This document shows, piece by piece, positions 1 through 12,271 of a stretch of DNA of 64,000 bases (positions within the stretch are counted from its first letter, which is position 1; each line of letters opens with the position of its first letter). Below the pieces are notes generated by a model, which was not told where the DNA came from, ran no database searches, and saw nothing but the letters and a program-made list of their open reading frames with translations. The translations under genes and the position numbers were made by a program. Source of the DNA: Ophthalmolycus amberensis (lineage: Eukaryota > Chordata > Actinopteri > Perciformes > Zoarcidae); contig JAFEUB010000065.1 of NCBI GenBank assembly GCA_024529925.1, positions 1,922,001 to 1,986,000 of the forward strand. Reading direction: 5' to 3'.

Positions 1-299
1 AGCCAGCTGCACTGTATCACTTAATGTCATGGTTTGTTCCCTTGAGCCTCCTATTCACATTCCCTCTTCATCAGAGACTATTCACTGCCATTTTTTATTT
101 TTTATTCCCTATTTTCCCACTATGAACCGACCACTGATAGAGCTCCCAGCCGTGCCTGCCCTTTTCGTGGCGTGACTTTTCGGGTGATGCAGGAGTTTTT
201 TTTCAGTGAAGAGCCAGGCTTACTGAAGTCCCCTGCAGTCTTTCTGGATGTGGGACCCTGCATTTTCTCAGGGCATTCTACGGGTGGAAGTTCCACAAT

Positions 300-820
300 A
301 CCTTATCCTGTTTCCCCTGAACCTGTAAATCCAGTCTAATCTGCATCCCAGTCAGCTAGCCTTGTGCCTTCAACCAGGTCTGCTAATCTCCAGCCAGCTT
401 CTCAGTCAGCTAACCTCCAACCCTCTAGATTCCTCTACTCAAACCAGTTCCTGAGTCGGTGGTCGAGCCGACACCTGTTCCGTGGGGTTCTGTGTTCGTC
501 ATCGACCTCCACGGAATCCATCAGCGGTGCTACGTCCTTCTGGTCATACTCCTGCGCATTCACCAAAGATTCCCCGCCAAATGGTCCTGCCTCCTGGCCT
601 GCCCTACCCCAGAACGTCTGCATGGGCTCTCATGCTTTGGACTCCTGTCACCTGTAAGCTATTGAACCGTCGCTGTCCGCTTCGACTGTCTGCATTTGAG
701 ACCTCCTTCCTCTTCCGTCTATGTAATCCAGCTGTAACTACTAAATTATCATCATATGATTGTCATATGTTTTTACTTTATGCAGCATGTTGTTGTGCCA
801 TTTCTGTTAGAATGTGAATG
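300..820 (+). repeat. Possible decayed retroelement segment
   Basis: This stretch is richer in C and G than its surroundings, with short internal near-repeats (CAGTCAGCTA at two places, CTCCAGCC/CTCCAACC). It resembles the Ser/Pro-rich non-coding or ORF1-like parts of fish retroelements. I cannot name a family and no intact frame is present; the open frames of 60-110 codons overlap each other and look like chance. Confidence 0.25.
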
Positions 821-1424
821 CCATTATGCATACTCTTGTGTAAACACACCTCATTCAAGTTAAGCGCAATCCCTGTCATGAGGTAGTGAAGACCAAACGG
901 TTCTAAAATGAACTGTGTCAGACAGGAAGTGCTTTGGGGAAACATGGGTAGCCCAGCTGGTGCTGCCCTGTGTGCTTCATTACCACGAATGCTAAAATTT
1001 GAAATGGCAAAACCAACTTTTTGATCCCCTCTTGAGCATTGCTCAGCTCTCCTGAACCAAGTCGGATGTCAGTTTGATGACTACACGGGCAGGGTATAAA
1101 GTGTGCACCATCAGAGGACTCCCTCCTGCAACATCATTATAATAACACATTGTATCAGACAGATTCCATCACGTAAGCAAGCAAATACTTTCTATAAGGT
1201 GTTTTCATACATTTGGACTGAATTCCATAATATGATAAAGTAGGAGAGGACGTTATCTGTGTTCTTTGAGTTAAACCTTCTCTCTTTCTGTCTCACTAGC
1301 TCTCTGTATTGTATATTTTTGTGAATTCATCCTATGAGATTTTGCATAGCTGTGTGCATATTTATGATTGCTTGGGGTCTGAGATTCCTTCATAGAACAA
1401 TCGGGATGTGAACACTCTACAGAT

Positions 1425-1815
1425 GACAAAAGGAAGCTGAGTGATGGGAAGAAGAGGAGAGGAAGGGGAAGAATGGCAAAAAGCCTTCTGAGATTGGATT
1501 TCTGGCAAGACAGAAAGAGAAAATAAAAAGTGAGAAGGAGAAAGGGGAGAATGATGAAGACGTCACACTGTGGAAGGACACACGGGTGAGCATCCTGACA
1601 AGAAGGGTCACTTGGGAATCCGAGTGAGGAAATTGTGTCAGGAAAGGAGGGGCCAGTGGGAAAAAGGAGGGAATAGGAAGAGAGAGAGCAGAGTGGAGCT
1701 GAGCGAAAGAGGTGAGTGAGTTCAGTTGTGGTAACATCCAGAATAAGTGTTGAGTGAAGAGGAAAAGGAGAAATGAGGTGACAAGGTGCAAAGAGGAAAT
1801 ACCACAAAGTCAAAA
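1425..1815 (+). repeat. Purine-rich strand-asymmetric block
   Basis: The + strand is dominated by A and G (GGAAG, GAGAAG, AAAGGAGG motifs) over almost 400 bases without a fixed period. On the minus strand this gives overlapping 180- and 124-codon open frames full of Ser, Phe, Leu and Pro, as expected from a pyrimidine-rich strand, so they are not taken as genes. Confidence 0.6.
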
Positions 1816-1946
1816 AGAAAGGGCAGAATAAAGTTTGACCAATTCAAATAAATCTTTCCTGACTTTTTTCTGGTGGGTTTGGACAAAATAATGGAATAAA
1901 TACAGAACCTAACATAAACAAATAGTGAAAACACACCCCCCATCAC

Positions 1947-1967
1947 GCCTCTGTCCATGGTGCTGAA
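1947..1967 (-). promoter_or_regulatory. Second RE1/NRSE-like REST site, far upstream
   Basis: The minus strand reads TTCAGCACCATGGACAGAG followed by GC: two mismatches to the 21-base RE1 consensus (positions 18 and 20). It shares a 20-base identical core with the intronic site about 56 kb away. The flanks of the two sites differ, so this is not an obvious recent duplication. No gene is visible near it in the window. Confidence 0.6.
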
Positions 1968-3920
1968 ACAGTTGACCCTGCTCTTGGTGTGCAACATTGT
2001 TCTCAATTTGCAACCTTTTTTACTCACAAAGCAGCTCCTATTTCTGTCTGCGTCTCATCATAGTCATGGTTCTGAGACGCTCTGTAGGTAAAAGGCAGTT
2101 GAGGTCATTTCTAACTCTGGAACATACATAACTTGTTTGGCCTTGCAGCATGTTGTCTGTAACATTGTGGTGAGATGAGTTCAGATATGAATCCACAGGG
2201 AACCACTTTTCTGCAGTTCTTGCCTCTTTTTCTCATTTTTTCGAAGATAAAGGACAAGCTGTTACTTTATCCCGACTGTGCTGAGAGCTTTATTTTAGCT
2301 GGATGTTGAAAATAAACAAGTTCATGCTATTCATATTTTATCTTGCCGAAGGAGCACCTCGTCTACACATCTGCCGAGTCCTAAACAAACGGGCTGCTCA
2401 CTAGACTGAGGCAGTAGCTTACGCTGATGCGAAACAAAGCACAATTTGATTTTACTGTAAATAATCTCTCTCTCTCTTTCACACACAAGCGCGTAGAACA
2501 GCTGTTAGGGCTAAGACTGCAGTAGTAAATTGCCACATCATGAATCTGTTGTTTCTACTTGTGGGCCAGACGCTATGCTCTGCAGCTCACATGCCTCATC
2601 GCGATCAGCAAACAGCGCATCGAAACACATACAGATACATAAAAATAAAACACAAACATGCAGCAAACTGAACCAGACTACAAATGAGAAAACGTGTGTG
2701 TATACATCACACATACAATGCAGACAGTAAACACAGATTAATTCTCCTACATTTTAAATAGCAGATCTGCATATTCATGATAGTGCAGGTATCCATAAAG
2801 TTAAGCATAGACTGGTCACAATTTCCACGAATGGGATTATTTAGTCGGTTTCACGAGCCACTTTGAGGCTCCATTAAGCATTTTTAAATATTAACAGTAA
2901 ATCAAATGCCTTTCTGTAATTACACAGAAAAGTGATCTACCACCCTCGGCCTCTTTGCAGCTGTTCAGGAGTTTTCATCTTCTCTTGGTTTTACACTTGG
3001 GATTACATGTACACTGGTCCCCGGGACCCGTCGCCGTGACTTTCTAACCCACTCGGTATCCCATTGCTTCAAACTATGATGTGGTAAATAAAAAAATAAA
3101 CACTGGCCATGGTTATGCAGCCAAACCACTTAGTTAGAGTTAGGAAGTGCATTGTGATTGGGCTTAAAATAAGGACTCATGCATATGCTGAAGGGTGCAT
3201 TGTGCGTCGGTATCAGGTGCCGAGTGGCGTGCACAAAGTGTAGGTATTTGGCGCCTTAAGAAGAAAAGCTGGTGGCAAAACAAGTGTACTTTTAAGGCAA
3301 TTGTTTGCTTACAGAGTTACATTTAATGCTTTGTTCCTGCTCGGTCTAGTATTCTAAACCCTTGGAGTCTCGCTCACAGTGTTTCTCTTGCTCTCTCACA
3401 ATCGATGCACTGTGCTCCAACTGATTGTTACCGTGTGCCACAATTCCAGCCATTTGGAAAATGTGTGAAGGTAATTTCAGATTTTGATGCTGCTTTGTAT
3501 CCACTCTGATAGTTTGAAGGATTTTCAATTACTAGTAGAGATGCACTGGGACTGAGGTACAGAAGCACATGTAAGCCACACATGTATGCCAATTAAAAGA
3601 TAATTATATGATGAAACCCAATCAATATTTCCCTGCAATCTACCTATCATGATGCGTAGCATTCCAATTTTTGCCAAATGAACAATAGTTAACTAAGCCA
3701 GTTGGCTAACTGGAGGATTCCAGCTACAAGGCATTACACTCATTAAAGGGGTCTTGTGAGATGTAAGTTAGTTCAGTGTTACTCACTAATACGCATTTTG
3801 TGCATAAACAAATGCGTATTAATGAACGCGTCACCCATGGGCACTCAAAACCTCATGCAAGTGCACGAGATAAGCAAAACTGGGACACCCTCATAGAAAA
3901 ACAACTCCAAAGCGCATTAA

Positions 3921-4170
3921 GAAGAAGAAAGAAACCATTTTTATTGTCATATACATTTTTACACATACACGAAATTCGACTACTGCATTTGACCCATCCC
4001 TGTATATATCGGGAGCAGTGGGCTGCCATTGATCGGCGCCCGGGGAGCCGGGGGTTCAGTGTATTGCTCAGGTACACTTCGACACGTGACACATCCCAGT
4101 CGGGGATCGAACCGTTGACCTTCCGGTTCCCAGACGACCCTCTTAACCCAGTGCGCCACGGTCGCCCCCC
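3921..4170 (-). mobile_element. tRNA-derived SINE
   Basis: Read on the minus strand, the element begins at 4170 with GGGGGGCGACCG. It has a pol III A box TGGCGCACTGGG (4148-4159) and a strong B box GGTTCGATCCCC (4102-4113), then a tRNA-unrelated body, and ends in TGACAATAAAAATGG plus a TTC-rich tail at 3921. This layout is a widespread fish SINE. A clean target-site duplication is not visible, so the copy is old. Confidence 0.8.
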
Positions 4171-5323
4171 AAACTTAGAAGGGAGTAGTTACTTAAAATA
4201 AAATAACTTTAATTGTGCCTGTTTATTTGAATACATCTAGATATGACTGTTCTAGAGTGCTGCATATCATTTTAAAAGCACGGTACAAGGTGGTAAATGG
4301 TAAATAAGTTAGCTAATAAGTTAGCTCATTATTGGACTCAACTCGACTGCATACTTTCATTTTACAGAAACTTGTGCTGCTAAGTCCAGTTTACGAAATA
4401 TCCAAATCTAATACAGATGTAAAGAAATGCTCCGCCAGTCTACTGTGTGTTTGTGTGTGCCAATCGCCATATCGATTCGTTTACAGAAGCTGCACGCTCA
4501 GGGATTGTGGTTTTGTTTGCGCATGAGTCTTCCCTCCCATACCGTTTTTCTCTCGCTTAGATTATGGATCTGGAGGAGAAAAGGGGAAACTGTAAGAGAG
4601 AATGGTAGTGAAAGGAGATTAAAAAAAAGAGGAATAGAAAAGAAATAATCGTTTCTTCTGAGCAGGAGCCAGATGTGGAATTAAAATTCCCGGTTTTCTA
4701 GTTTAGTATGCTGAACACATCATGGATCACTCATCACTATCCAAATGTCTTGGCACTAGGGCAGCACTCTCTCTCTCTTTCTCTCGCTGCTCCCACCGTC
4801 TTTGATGCCAGCTGAGCTGGAGAAAAGGATGGGACATGAGGTTGGGGGAACCGCACAGTGCAGATGTTAAAAGTGTGAAGTAGCGCTGACATGCTGTGTG
4901 CAAAAATGTTTCACAAGTTCAACCCTGTGGGCTCGCGCGGAGGAGGAGGCGATTGTTGTGCGACAGCTTCCAAAACAAGAATCGGTGCATTACTTTGCAG
5001 ATGAAGAGTGAGACACACAGAGACTCATCAGTCAAAAGCTTTCAAGCTTTTTAGGTGATTCGGGCTTTCGGCTTAAATATCAACTTGAAAGCCTACAGAG
5101 AGAGAGAACATGAATATTGAAGAGGGACATGCTGGCACAACCCAGAGATCACCTGGTGCTTATTTCTTAGTGTCATTGAACTGTCACATTTATGCCATTT
5201 TCTTTTAAAATACTTTATTTTAAATAGTGAAACAAGATTTCAGGGGTCTCATTACATGTTTCCCAACTGCATTCAGGAAAAAATATATCCTTATCTTTGG
5301 ATAGGAATTTAGTTATTACAGAA

Positions 5324-5372
5324 CCATCCTAATTTAGGGATTTCCCAAGTTAGGAATCCTAAATTAGGATGG
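5324..5372. repeat. Perfect 15-bp inverted repeat, 19-base loop
   Basis: Left arm CCATCCTAATTTAGG (5324-5338) and right arm CCTAAATTAGGATGG (5358-5372) are exact reverse complements. The loop itself contains TTCCCAAG and TTAGGAAT, echoes of the arm. It could be the end of a miniature DNA transposon or a simple hairpin. No target duplication is evident. Confidence 0.85.
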
Positions 5373-6056
5373 CATAGAGCCTGTCCTCAATTCAAAATAC
5401 TAGTCAAAAATGGCAGCTGCATTGTTATTAGGTCTATATTGCAAATGCAGTGTACACATAAACACTAAAATGTCACGATTGAAAGGCTACTCAAACTGCA
5501 TGACGATGCTTCAAATGTCCTGGACCGTTTATTAATAGGTAAATATAAACAGTCAAAACGATTCATTCTGAATTTGATCGGCGTGCTTCATCCAGATAAG
5601 GGAGAGGCCTACAAAGTTAAGATGATAGAAGAGGAGGTGTGAGATAGGATGTGAGTTTAGGAATTGAAACAGTTCAGACAAAAGCAGTTCGGATATTGTT
5701 CTGTAAAGAGGCGCCCCAGAGCAACATATTTAGTACAGAAACATTACAAATAGGTGGTATTATCTGCATAACTGCATGAACAGTCAGTAAGGGTAAGTGC
5801 ACTGCATGGTGCACATCACTTGAATGTCTACTAATCATATCAGCATCTCATTAATTCTCAGAGGCACACAAATCCCTCAAAGTTACCATATTCAACATGA
5901 CTCCAGTTGACATGACACACTGTGCTAATCAGACAATTAATTGATGAGATGAATTAATTTGTAACAAGACTTGTTTCTACTTCTTTTATGGTATTAAACT
6001 CTGACTCATATGTGACTCAGCATACACGAACATGTACCAAATTACACTGCTGCACA

Positions 6057-6090
6057 ATAACCCTTAATGTGCTCGTACATTAAGGGTTAT
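6057..6090. repeat. Perfect 14-bp inverted repeat, 6-base loop
   Basis: Arms ATAACCCTTAATGT (6057-6070) and ACATTAAGGGTTAT (6077-6090) pair perfectly around GCTCGT. There is no U-run following, so it is not a terminator-like signal. The arms contain CCCTTAA/TTAAGGG, reminiscent of the telomere-variant hexamers at 46047. Function unknown. Confidence 0.85.
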
Positions 6091-8326
6091 GTTTTGAATG
6101 CTGATCCATTCCCGTTATGCATATTGTGATTTGAAATTTTGAGTTTTATTCTGCATGAGCACGATGTTCAAACAAAAGCAGCTATTTGTTTTCCACATGT
6201 GCTCAAAGAAGCTTTGACTCCAAATATATCCACAGAAAAACCTGAGCACACACACACTTTCGTATGTTCAAGATATGTAGTGAAAATGTGTGTGTTAGTG
6301 CATATCTCTGTTCACATTTCTCAATCAGTTAAGAAATAAAAATGAATACTAACAAAAGGAGCGAATCGTTTACAATATGTTTAGTTTTCCAGAGGAATCG
6401 TTCAACAGCTCGGCGGAGCTCAATGGTGCTAATCGGCATGGCAAGAGACAAGATAAGATGGCATCTCCTCCTTGCCTGACAGCTATTATTATAACCCTGT
6501 TAAATAAAAAGCCACCGTTGTGGTACTCACAGCCCGGCAGAGTCCAGAGGATGAAGATGTTCCGTGTGTTTGTGTGCATGCTTGAATAAGTAGACAACAC
6601 AGCAACAAGAATATTTAAAGAAAGAACAAGAGACGAGGAGAGAGAGATTTATCACACACACCTGTTTATGTTCAGTCTACCAAAGTTGATTTCTCTGACA
6701 GGCTGGAATTCCAATTAGCACACAGGGGAATGCAACTATTGGTAAAACAATCCAATTATTGTTTGGAGCAGATGTTCTTTCTTGAAAACAATACGCAAGT
6801 CATTAGCAAGGTGGCCTCTGGAGGAACAACAATATATGGTGAAAGTGAATGTCCCCTAAATCCCTGCACACTCTTTGTCTAAGTTTCCCATTTTTGACTG
6901 CAAGTCTATGTTTCTGACTTTTTTTCTCTATTTTATTTTTGTCTGTAAAACAAAATAACAAAACAATACGATGCTAAAATGTGAGTCACCACTTGTGTAT
7001 CATGCAAGATGTCCACCTCTGCAACCTTATATATTGATGATCTCATGCATTTCATGAACAGGAGTTCATTCCAACACACTCTCTCTCCAATGTCCATTCT
7101 TTTTCTTTCGGAATGTGAAAAGTGACAGTATTTAGAATCATTTTTGCATGCAAAAAGTTCAATTCAATTATTCAAGAAAGGACCACAAAGTGCTTTCTAG
7201 TCTATACACAATTGACATTTTGTTTTCATTAATTCATAAACATTGTTTGTTACTCTTTCCAGTCAGTGTTTTCATCCCGTCTACGTCATTTCAGTTCACA
7301 CAGAAGCTGCGGTAGTGGATCCTAAAAGTGGTTAACTATGATCCAAGAAATATGTCAACTTAATAATTGTTATTTCTGTAATAAGCAACCTCGACAACTG
7401 TGTTTATCTCATCCCACACTTTTTGCTGTTTGTTTACAATGAACAACTCAAAGGTCTAAAACCAAGCTAGATTTTCTAGTAAAAGACTAAAATGACAAGA
7501 CAGTGGGTGTGGAAGTATGCAATTTGGTCTGAATGCTTAAGAGTGATGACATTTCATTTTTGCATACCTCAAAATATTTCGCAGTGTTCAAAGAATTGAG
7601 ATCCGACAGCACATAGAAATGTATGATATGCTGAGCCCTGAGGTGAACATTCAAAGTCTGGTCGCATGCTGGGAGCTTGTCAGAGGACAGAAAGTCTGTG
7701 ATTCTGAGAATCTGAGTATTTTCAGAGAGTTGGGTGACTAGTTGAGCAAGGCAGATGCCTAAAAATGGGTTCGGCTTTTGATCTGTGACGTACTATGCGG
7801 TAATGACTTTGCCGTCTCTATTTGACCTGCCTGTCTCGTGTCAAACATACACACACACACAAACAACAATGCACACAGAAACTAGCACACACACTGCCAT
7901 GGTCCCAGCGAGAAACAACCTATTTCTAGCCATCTCGGATGTTCTGAAGAAGTGATCAGGATCCCATTTCTCCACCATGGTTCCCCTTCGGGCTGTCTAA
8001 TTGCTTGATGCGGGTTCCAACAGGATTTCCCTGACGGAGCAACTCCAACTCTGATTGGTTGGAGGGTCCTGGAGGGCACACTGGAACGTGGGAGGTCAGG
8101 TGTCATGTTCGTCGAACAAAAAAGGGACGGCAGCAAGAGGTGGCTTCCACTCACGCACAGCCACAAAGACTGGAGACATGTGGCTCTAATGGGATCACAC
8201 AGAGAGGGAAGAGCAGAAGCTGTGTGTGTGTTTTCAACCATTAATGATCAGACAACATATTGTTTCTGTTTGTCTGTATGCACTAATCATTTCTTCTTGC
8301 TTTTTTCACTGTCATACTCTAACCTT

Positions 8327-8450
8327 TGTGAGGACTGGAATTTTTGGAAATTTTGTCTGGTCCTCACATATTCATGAGGGTTAACGCTTAACTAGGGTTA
8401 AGGTTAGCATAAGGTCTAGGTTAAGGTTAGAATAAGACTTGAGGTTATGC
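8327..8450 (+). repeat. Interspersed repeat fragment with 9-bp inverted ends and TTAGG-like tail
   Basis: TGTGAGGAC (8327-8335) and GTCCTCACA (8360-8368) are perfect inverted repeats, followed by a degenerate run of GGTTAA/GGTTAG motifs to about 8450. I recognise the combination of a GAGGAC/GTCCTC hairpin with GGTTAGGG-like sequence as frequent in teleost genomes. The family name is unknown to me. Confidence 0.6.
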
Positions 8451-9394
8451 ATATAATGTGATTGTTAATGTTTGGAAAAGGTGCTCGGGAATGTATAAAT
8501 CTGAACTGTGTGTTTGCATGCACGCATGTCAATATACAGTATGAACATGATTGTAATTACCAATATCAGAACCCATCGACTATCCATCTGATGACAGAAA
8601 AGCCTCTTGGGGCAAAGGGGCTATATTTCAGAGGTTCCGGTGTAGGCAAGCAAATATCTGGGCCAAGACCTCATTGTCAGTGTGCTGCTCATTGCTTCAC
8701 AGTCCGATTGAGACTCACATGAGATGTGAGACCGGTGTTGGAGTTGAGAGAAAACATGTACGACCAGATTGTGTCACAAGAAGCCAGTTTACAAGCACAT
8801 TTTAAACCAATTCAAAACTAAATTGTTGTCGGAGGAGGATAGCCCACGGCTTCTGAGATCGCATTTTCGGCCAATGCGTTCCGCCTCTCTTGCTCTCCAC
8901 ATGGACTGCTCAACTGCTCCAATCTGATTGGTCAATAGCAGTCGGACCTACAAATGGAAACCAGAACATTTCCTAGACCAAAATCTTGTTAGTTGCATCC
9001 TAGATTGTGCATATGAATGCTGAATCTGTTTATAGAGATTAGTAAATACTCTCTGCATTTGTGTACTTGGGTGTGGTTCTGCAACTGCAGGTTCATGTGA
9101 GTTTCCACAAACAAAGTGTGCATTTGTATGTGAGTGAGTGTGTGTGTGTGCTTTACATATGCATATTTAAAAGAACAGTGTGTAGCATTTAGGGAAATGT
9201 ATTGGCAGAAATGAAATATCAGATTAATAAGAATGTTTTCTTTAGTGTATAATCGCCTGAAAATAAGAATTGTTGTGTTTTTATTGAATGAGCCTCTTAT
9301 ATCTACCTACCAGTCTGACACACTACACATTTAATATGTGTGTACCTAGGTCCATGTGTGTTTGTGGGTACATGCATATCTTTGACACTTTGAT

Positions 9395-9449
9395 ATATGT
9401 ATGTATATGTGTGTGTTCGGTGTGTGTTCGGTGTGTGTGTGTGTGTGTG
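9395..9449 (+). repeat. GT-rich microsatellite
   Basis: An ATGT/GT-rich run includes an 11-base unit TGTGTGTTCGG present twice and then uninterrupted GT. Open frames across it are Cys/Val-rich artefacts. Confidence 0.85.
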
Positions 9450-9589
9450 CATAACTGCTCATGTGTTCATGATTTGAAACCTGTGTATGTGTGTATGTGT
9501 AAATGTCTGCATCTGTCTCAGCATTTCCAATTGTGTACTCTTATATTTATGTGCTGAGGTGTATATATGACGTTGCGAGCTCAGCCAAC

Positions 9590-9770
9590 AACCTGCTCTC
9601 TTCCTCAGTTGGTGCTTCTTCCTCCTTGCCCTCTTCTTTCTCTCTCTCTTCTCCTTACCCTCCTGTTAACCTCTCCCTTCCTCCTCTGGCTCAATCTCTT
9701 CCCCTCTCATTTAAATGAACTTTCTTCCACCTTTCTCTCGCTCCCCTTTTAACCTTTGTCTCACCTTTTG
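9590..9770 (+). repeat. Pyrimidine-rich block
   Basis: The + strand is mainly C and T (CTTCCTCC, TCTCTCTC, CCTCTCC) with no fixed period. It resembles other polypyrimidine blocks in this window. Not followed by a credible exon. Confidence 0.6.
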
Positions 9771-11754
9771 AAAGGTATCCGATAAAGAGAGTGTAAACAC
9801 AGGGGGAAGAAAATGGTTTTGTTTCAGTTTTCTACCTCATCGTGTCAACACATCTAAAGGCAGTTACATCAAAGCTGATACTTGAAAGCAACTAAACTCT
9901 GGAATATCGCACCAAGGCCATGGAAACACAGCCGGATGACGCATGAATTCCAGGGATCAAACCTGTCAAATGCTGAACAAGTAAAATATGGGATGGACAG
10001 TTCAGACAGTAAACAGGGATTAGATTAAATGATTAAACAACAGTTTTGTCCGGTGAATAAAATTAGAAAATAAATGGTGGTAAAATACGCTAGAATGTAC
10101 GAATACATTATATTTGTTATTGTCATTTGGACAATAAAACCAAGGTGAGCATACACATAATGTTGCTTATAATGCCTCATGGCACCGTGTCTGCAAAATA
10201 CAACAGATCAAAGCCGAACCAGGAAGTCAGGATTTAAACTGGGATGGATTTTGCCTTAATTTTGACTTCTGAATACATTTGACCAGCCTGGGGGTTTCAA
10301 GCTGTATAATCCATGGTCTGACAACTCTTGCTTATTGGACCAATTGTTAGCCATGTTGCAGCTCATCTAATCAGGGCATTGGGGCTGTTTTTTTTCTCCA
10401 GCAATGTGCGCCGACACCCCTGTCTTCTTTGACAAATGTGACGCTTTACCTGTAGTTGATCTCAATTGAAGTCTCTATGTTTTCTGCACATGCAAAGCCT
10501 GCAATCTGAAACAAGAGCTTTGGATTGGCATTTCACAGTCCTGCCAAGACTTAAGGAGAGAGTTTTACTTGTTGAAAATTGTCATATCAGCTCGTGATTA
10601 ACTTCGACCTCCACAAATATTGACAGGTCGATCGCGATGGATGTGCTTCTCCAGCGTGGTCGAGTAATTTTGTTGGATTCATATTCCTGCGGGATGTGGG
10701 TGGTAAAATATGAGCCACGTTCCACTGTAAATACACTCACCCTTTCTGAAGGTGTTCAAGGCATGCAGCCCCAAATAACAGGACATGGATAGTAATAGAC
10801 GTCACGTTCCCAGGAGACTCCATGGGATAGTCACGTGACACACCGCCAGAAGGCTTGGTAATTACGTGTGTGCACGTGGAATCAGACAGACAATAGCCTT
10901 GATAGAATAACCTGTAGCTGGCATTGCAACAGCACATTTGATGAGCTTGCAGGCTCCCACTCGGCTACTGACTTTTCTTTTGTTCTACTTCATGTAAGTT
11001 CACTAGTAGGACTGTATGTCATTGTAGATGGGTTTATATCCATCAGAGAAGCACATTTCCAATATGTCTAAAATCACAAGGTGTCAATGTGAATGGACAT
11101 GCAGTTAGCGGGGGGAGACATATCACCAGATTATCTCAAATCGCATTAGAAATCAACTAATCTAATCTATACTTTTTATTTTTTACAAAGTAAGTCTGAT
11201 CTTCTGGATGAGCCACTGTAAAGTTATTGATTGCACCTCTCTGTAATATCAACATACATACGTTTCTGTAAAAACATCAAATTGAACATGGTTATATTAT
11301 AATTAATTTGTACTAAAATATTGCAAGACAACAGATGGGGATGGATGAGGGGAATCAAAGGAGGAGAAAAGGAGCAGTGAGTAAGATGTCGATGCAAGGA
11401 AAGAACAGGAGGATGGATGTCAAATGGAACATTAAAGGACTGAGAGGAGGATGAATCAGACTAATTTAAGGTAGAACAAAGAGAAGAGAGGAAAAAAACA
11501 CATTGCTGACATTTGTCTGACTCATTATTTGTTCTCCATGTCCCAGCTTAATGGCTCTAAATATGTGAGTTTGCGTGGGACATTTGGCCAAAATTAGCAC
11601 AAATCTGAATAATAATAAATGTTTTTTATTGTGTGACAACTATAAGGACAGTGGGTTGGTATGTTATCTGTAGTCTAAGTGCATGGCTGTTAAGTGTACT
11701 ATATAATGTTAAATACAAATAGAGGGAATTTCTTTAAATTACGCACAAATGTCG

Positions 11755-11990
11755 ACTTGGACTCAAGGATGAACGAATAAGATATTGGAGGTCAAAGGTC
11801 ACTGTGACCTCACAAGACACAGTTTTGGCCATACCCCAAGAATTGTTGTGCTGATAATAAAAAATTCTCACCAATGTCTAGGATAAAAGGATGAAGTGAT
11901 GACATTTTGGGAAGACAAAATGTCATCGCATACAACAGTGAGGCGGTAACTCGAGTTTCCTGTTGGCGCCTACAGTGATAGCCTGGAAAT
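11755..11990 (+). repeat. Old teleost interspersed repeat containing nuclear-receptor motifs
   Basis: The run beginning GGTCAAAGGTCACTGTGACC, followed by TTTTGGCCATA, CAAGAATT and GGATAAAAGGATGAAGTGATGACATTTT, is one I recognise as a frequent interspersed repeat of fish genomes. The class is unknown to me. It lies just upstream of another old repeat (12272-12665). Confidence 0.6.
11789..11810. promoter_or_regulatory. Perfect palindromic oestrogen response element overlapping a DR1 site
   Basis: AGGTCA (11789-11794), one spacer base and AGGTCA (11796-11801) make a DR1 (RXR/PPAR/HNF4 type). The second half-site is shared with AGGTCACTGTGACCT (11796-11810), an exact inverted repeat with 3-base spacing, the classical ERE. 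It lies in an interspersed repeat, so binding in vivo is only a possibility. Confidence 0.55.
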
Positions 11991-12271
11991 ACAAATGATA
12001 TTTGGCCACATTTCCACTTCAATTTGCAATGATCAGTTGTAACAATGCAGTTCAGTGTCCTATATGCAGACGTAAAGGCTGTTGTGTAAATGTCCACAGC
12101 TACAGCTGCATCACTGAGAAGAGGAAGAAACTGAATGAAGGTCGACTTTTTCAAAGCACTGCTTTTCTGTTTTGCTGTTCAGGCAACAAAATGTAAGTGT
12201 GCAATGATTAAACTACAAATTACTCAGACTACTCATCATGCATCAACAAGACTGAGATTCTGCTTAATAGC

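Larger units (their letters stand above)
1..3920. other. Gene-free stretch at the left edge
   Basis: Apart from the possible retroelement segment (300-820), the purine-rich block (1425-1815) and the RE1-like site (1947-1967), I see only AT-rich, non-coding-looking DNA. Segment 3000-3260 is faintly similar to the repeat family at 32080-32240. No exon with plausible splice sites and a recognisable protein was found. Confidence 0.6.
4171..11754. other. Gene-free stretch
   Basis: Holds two perfect hairpins (5324-5372 and 6057-6090), a repeat fragment with inverted ends and TTAGG-like motifs (8327-8450), GT-rich DNA (9395-9449) and a pyrimidine-rich block (9590-9770). At 4290-4330 a short motif (AATAAGTTAGCT) is repeated twice. 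The rest is AT-rich DNA with only chance open frames under 120 codons. Confidence 0.6.

Noticed and set aside
1271..1813. 180-codon frame on the minus strand, with an overlapping 124-codon frame
   Set aside because: The + strand is a purine-rich block, so the minus strand lacks stops by composition. The residues are Ser, Phe, Leu and Pro with no motif.
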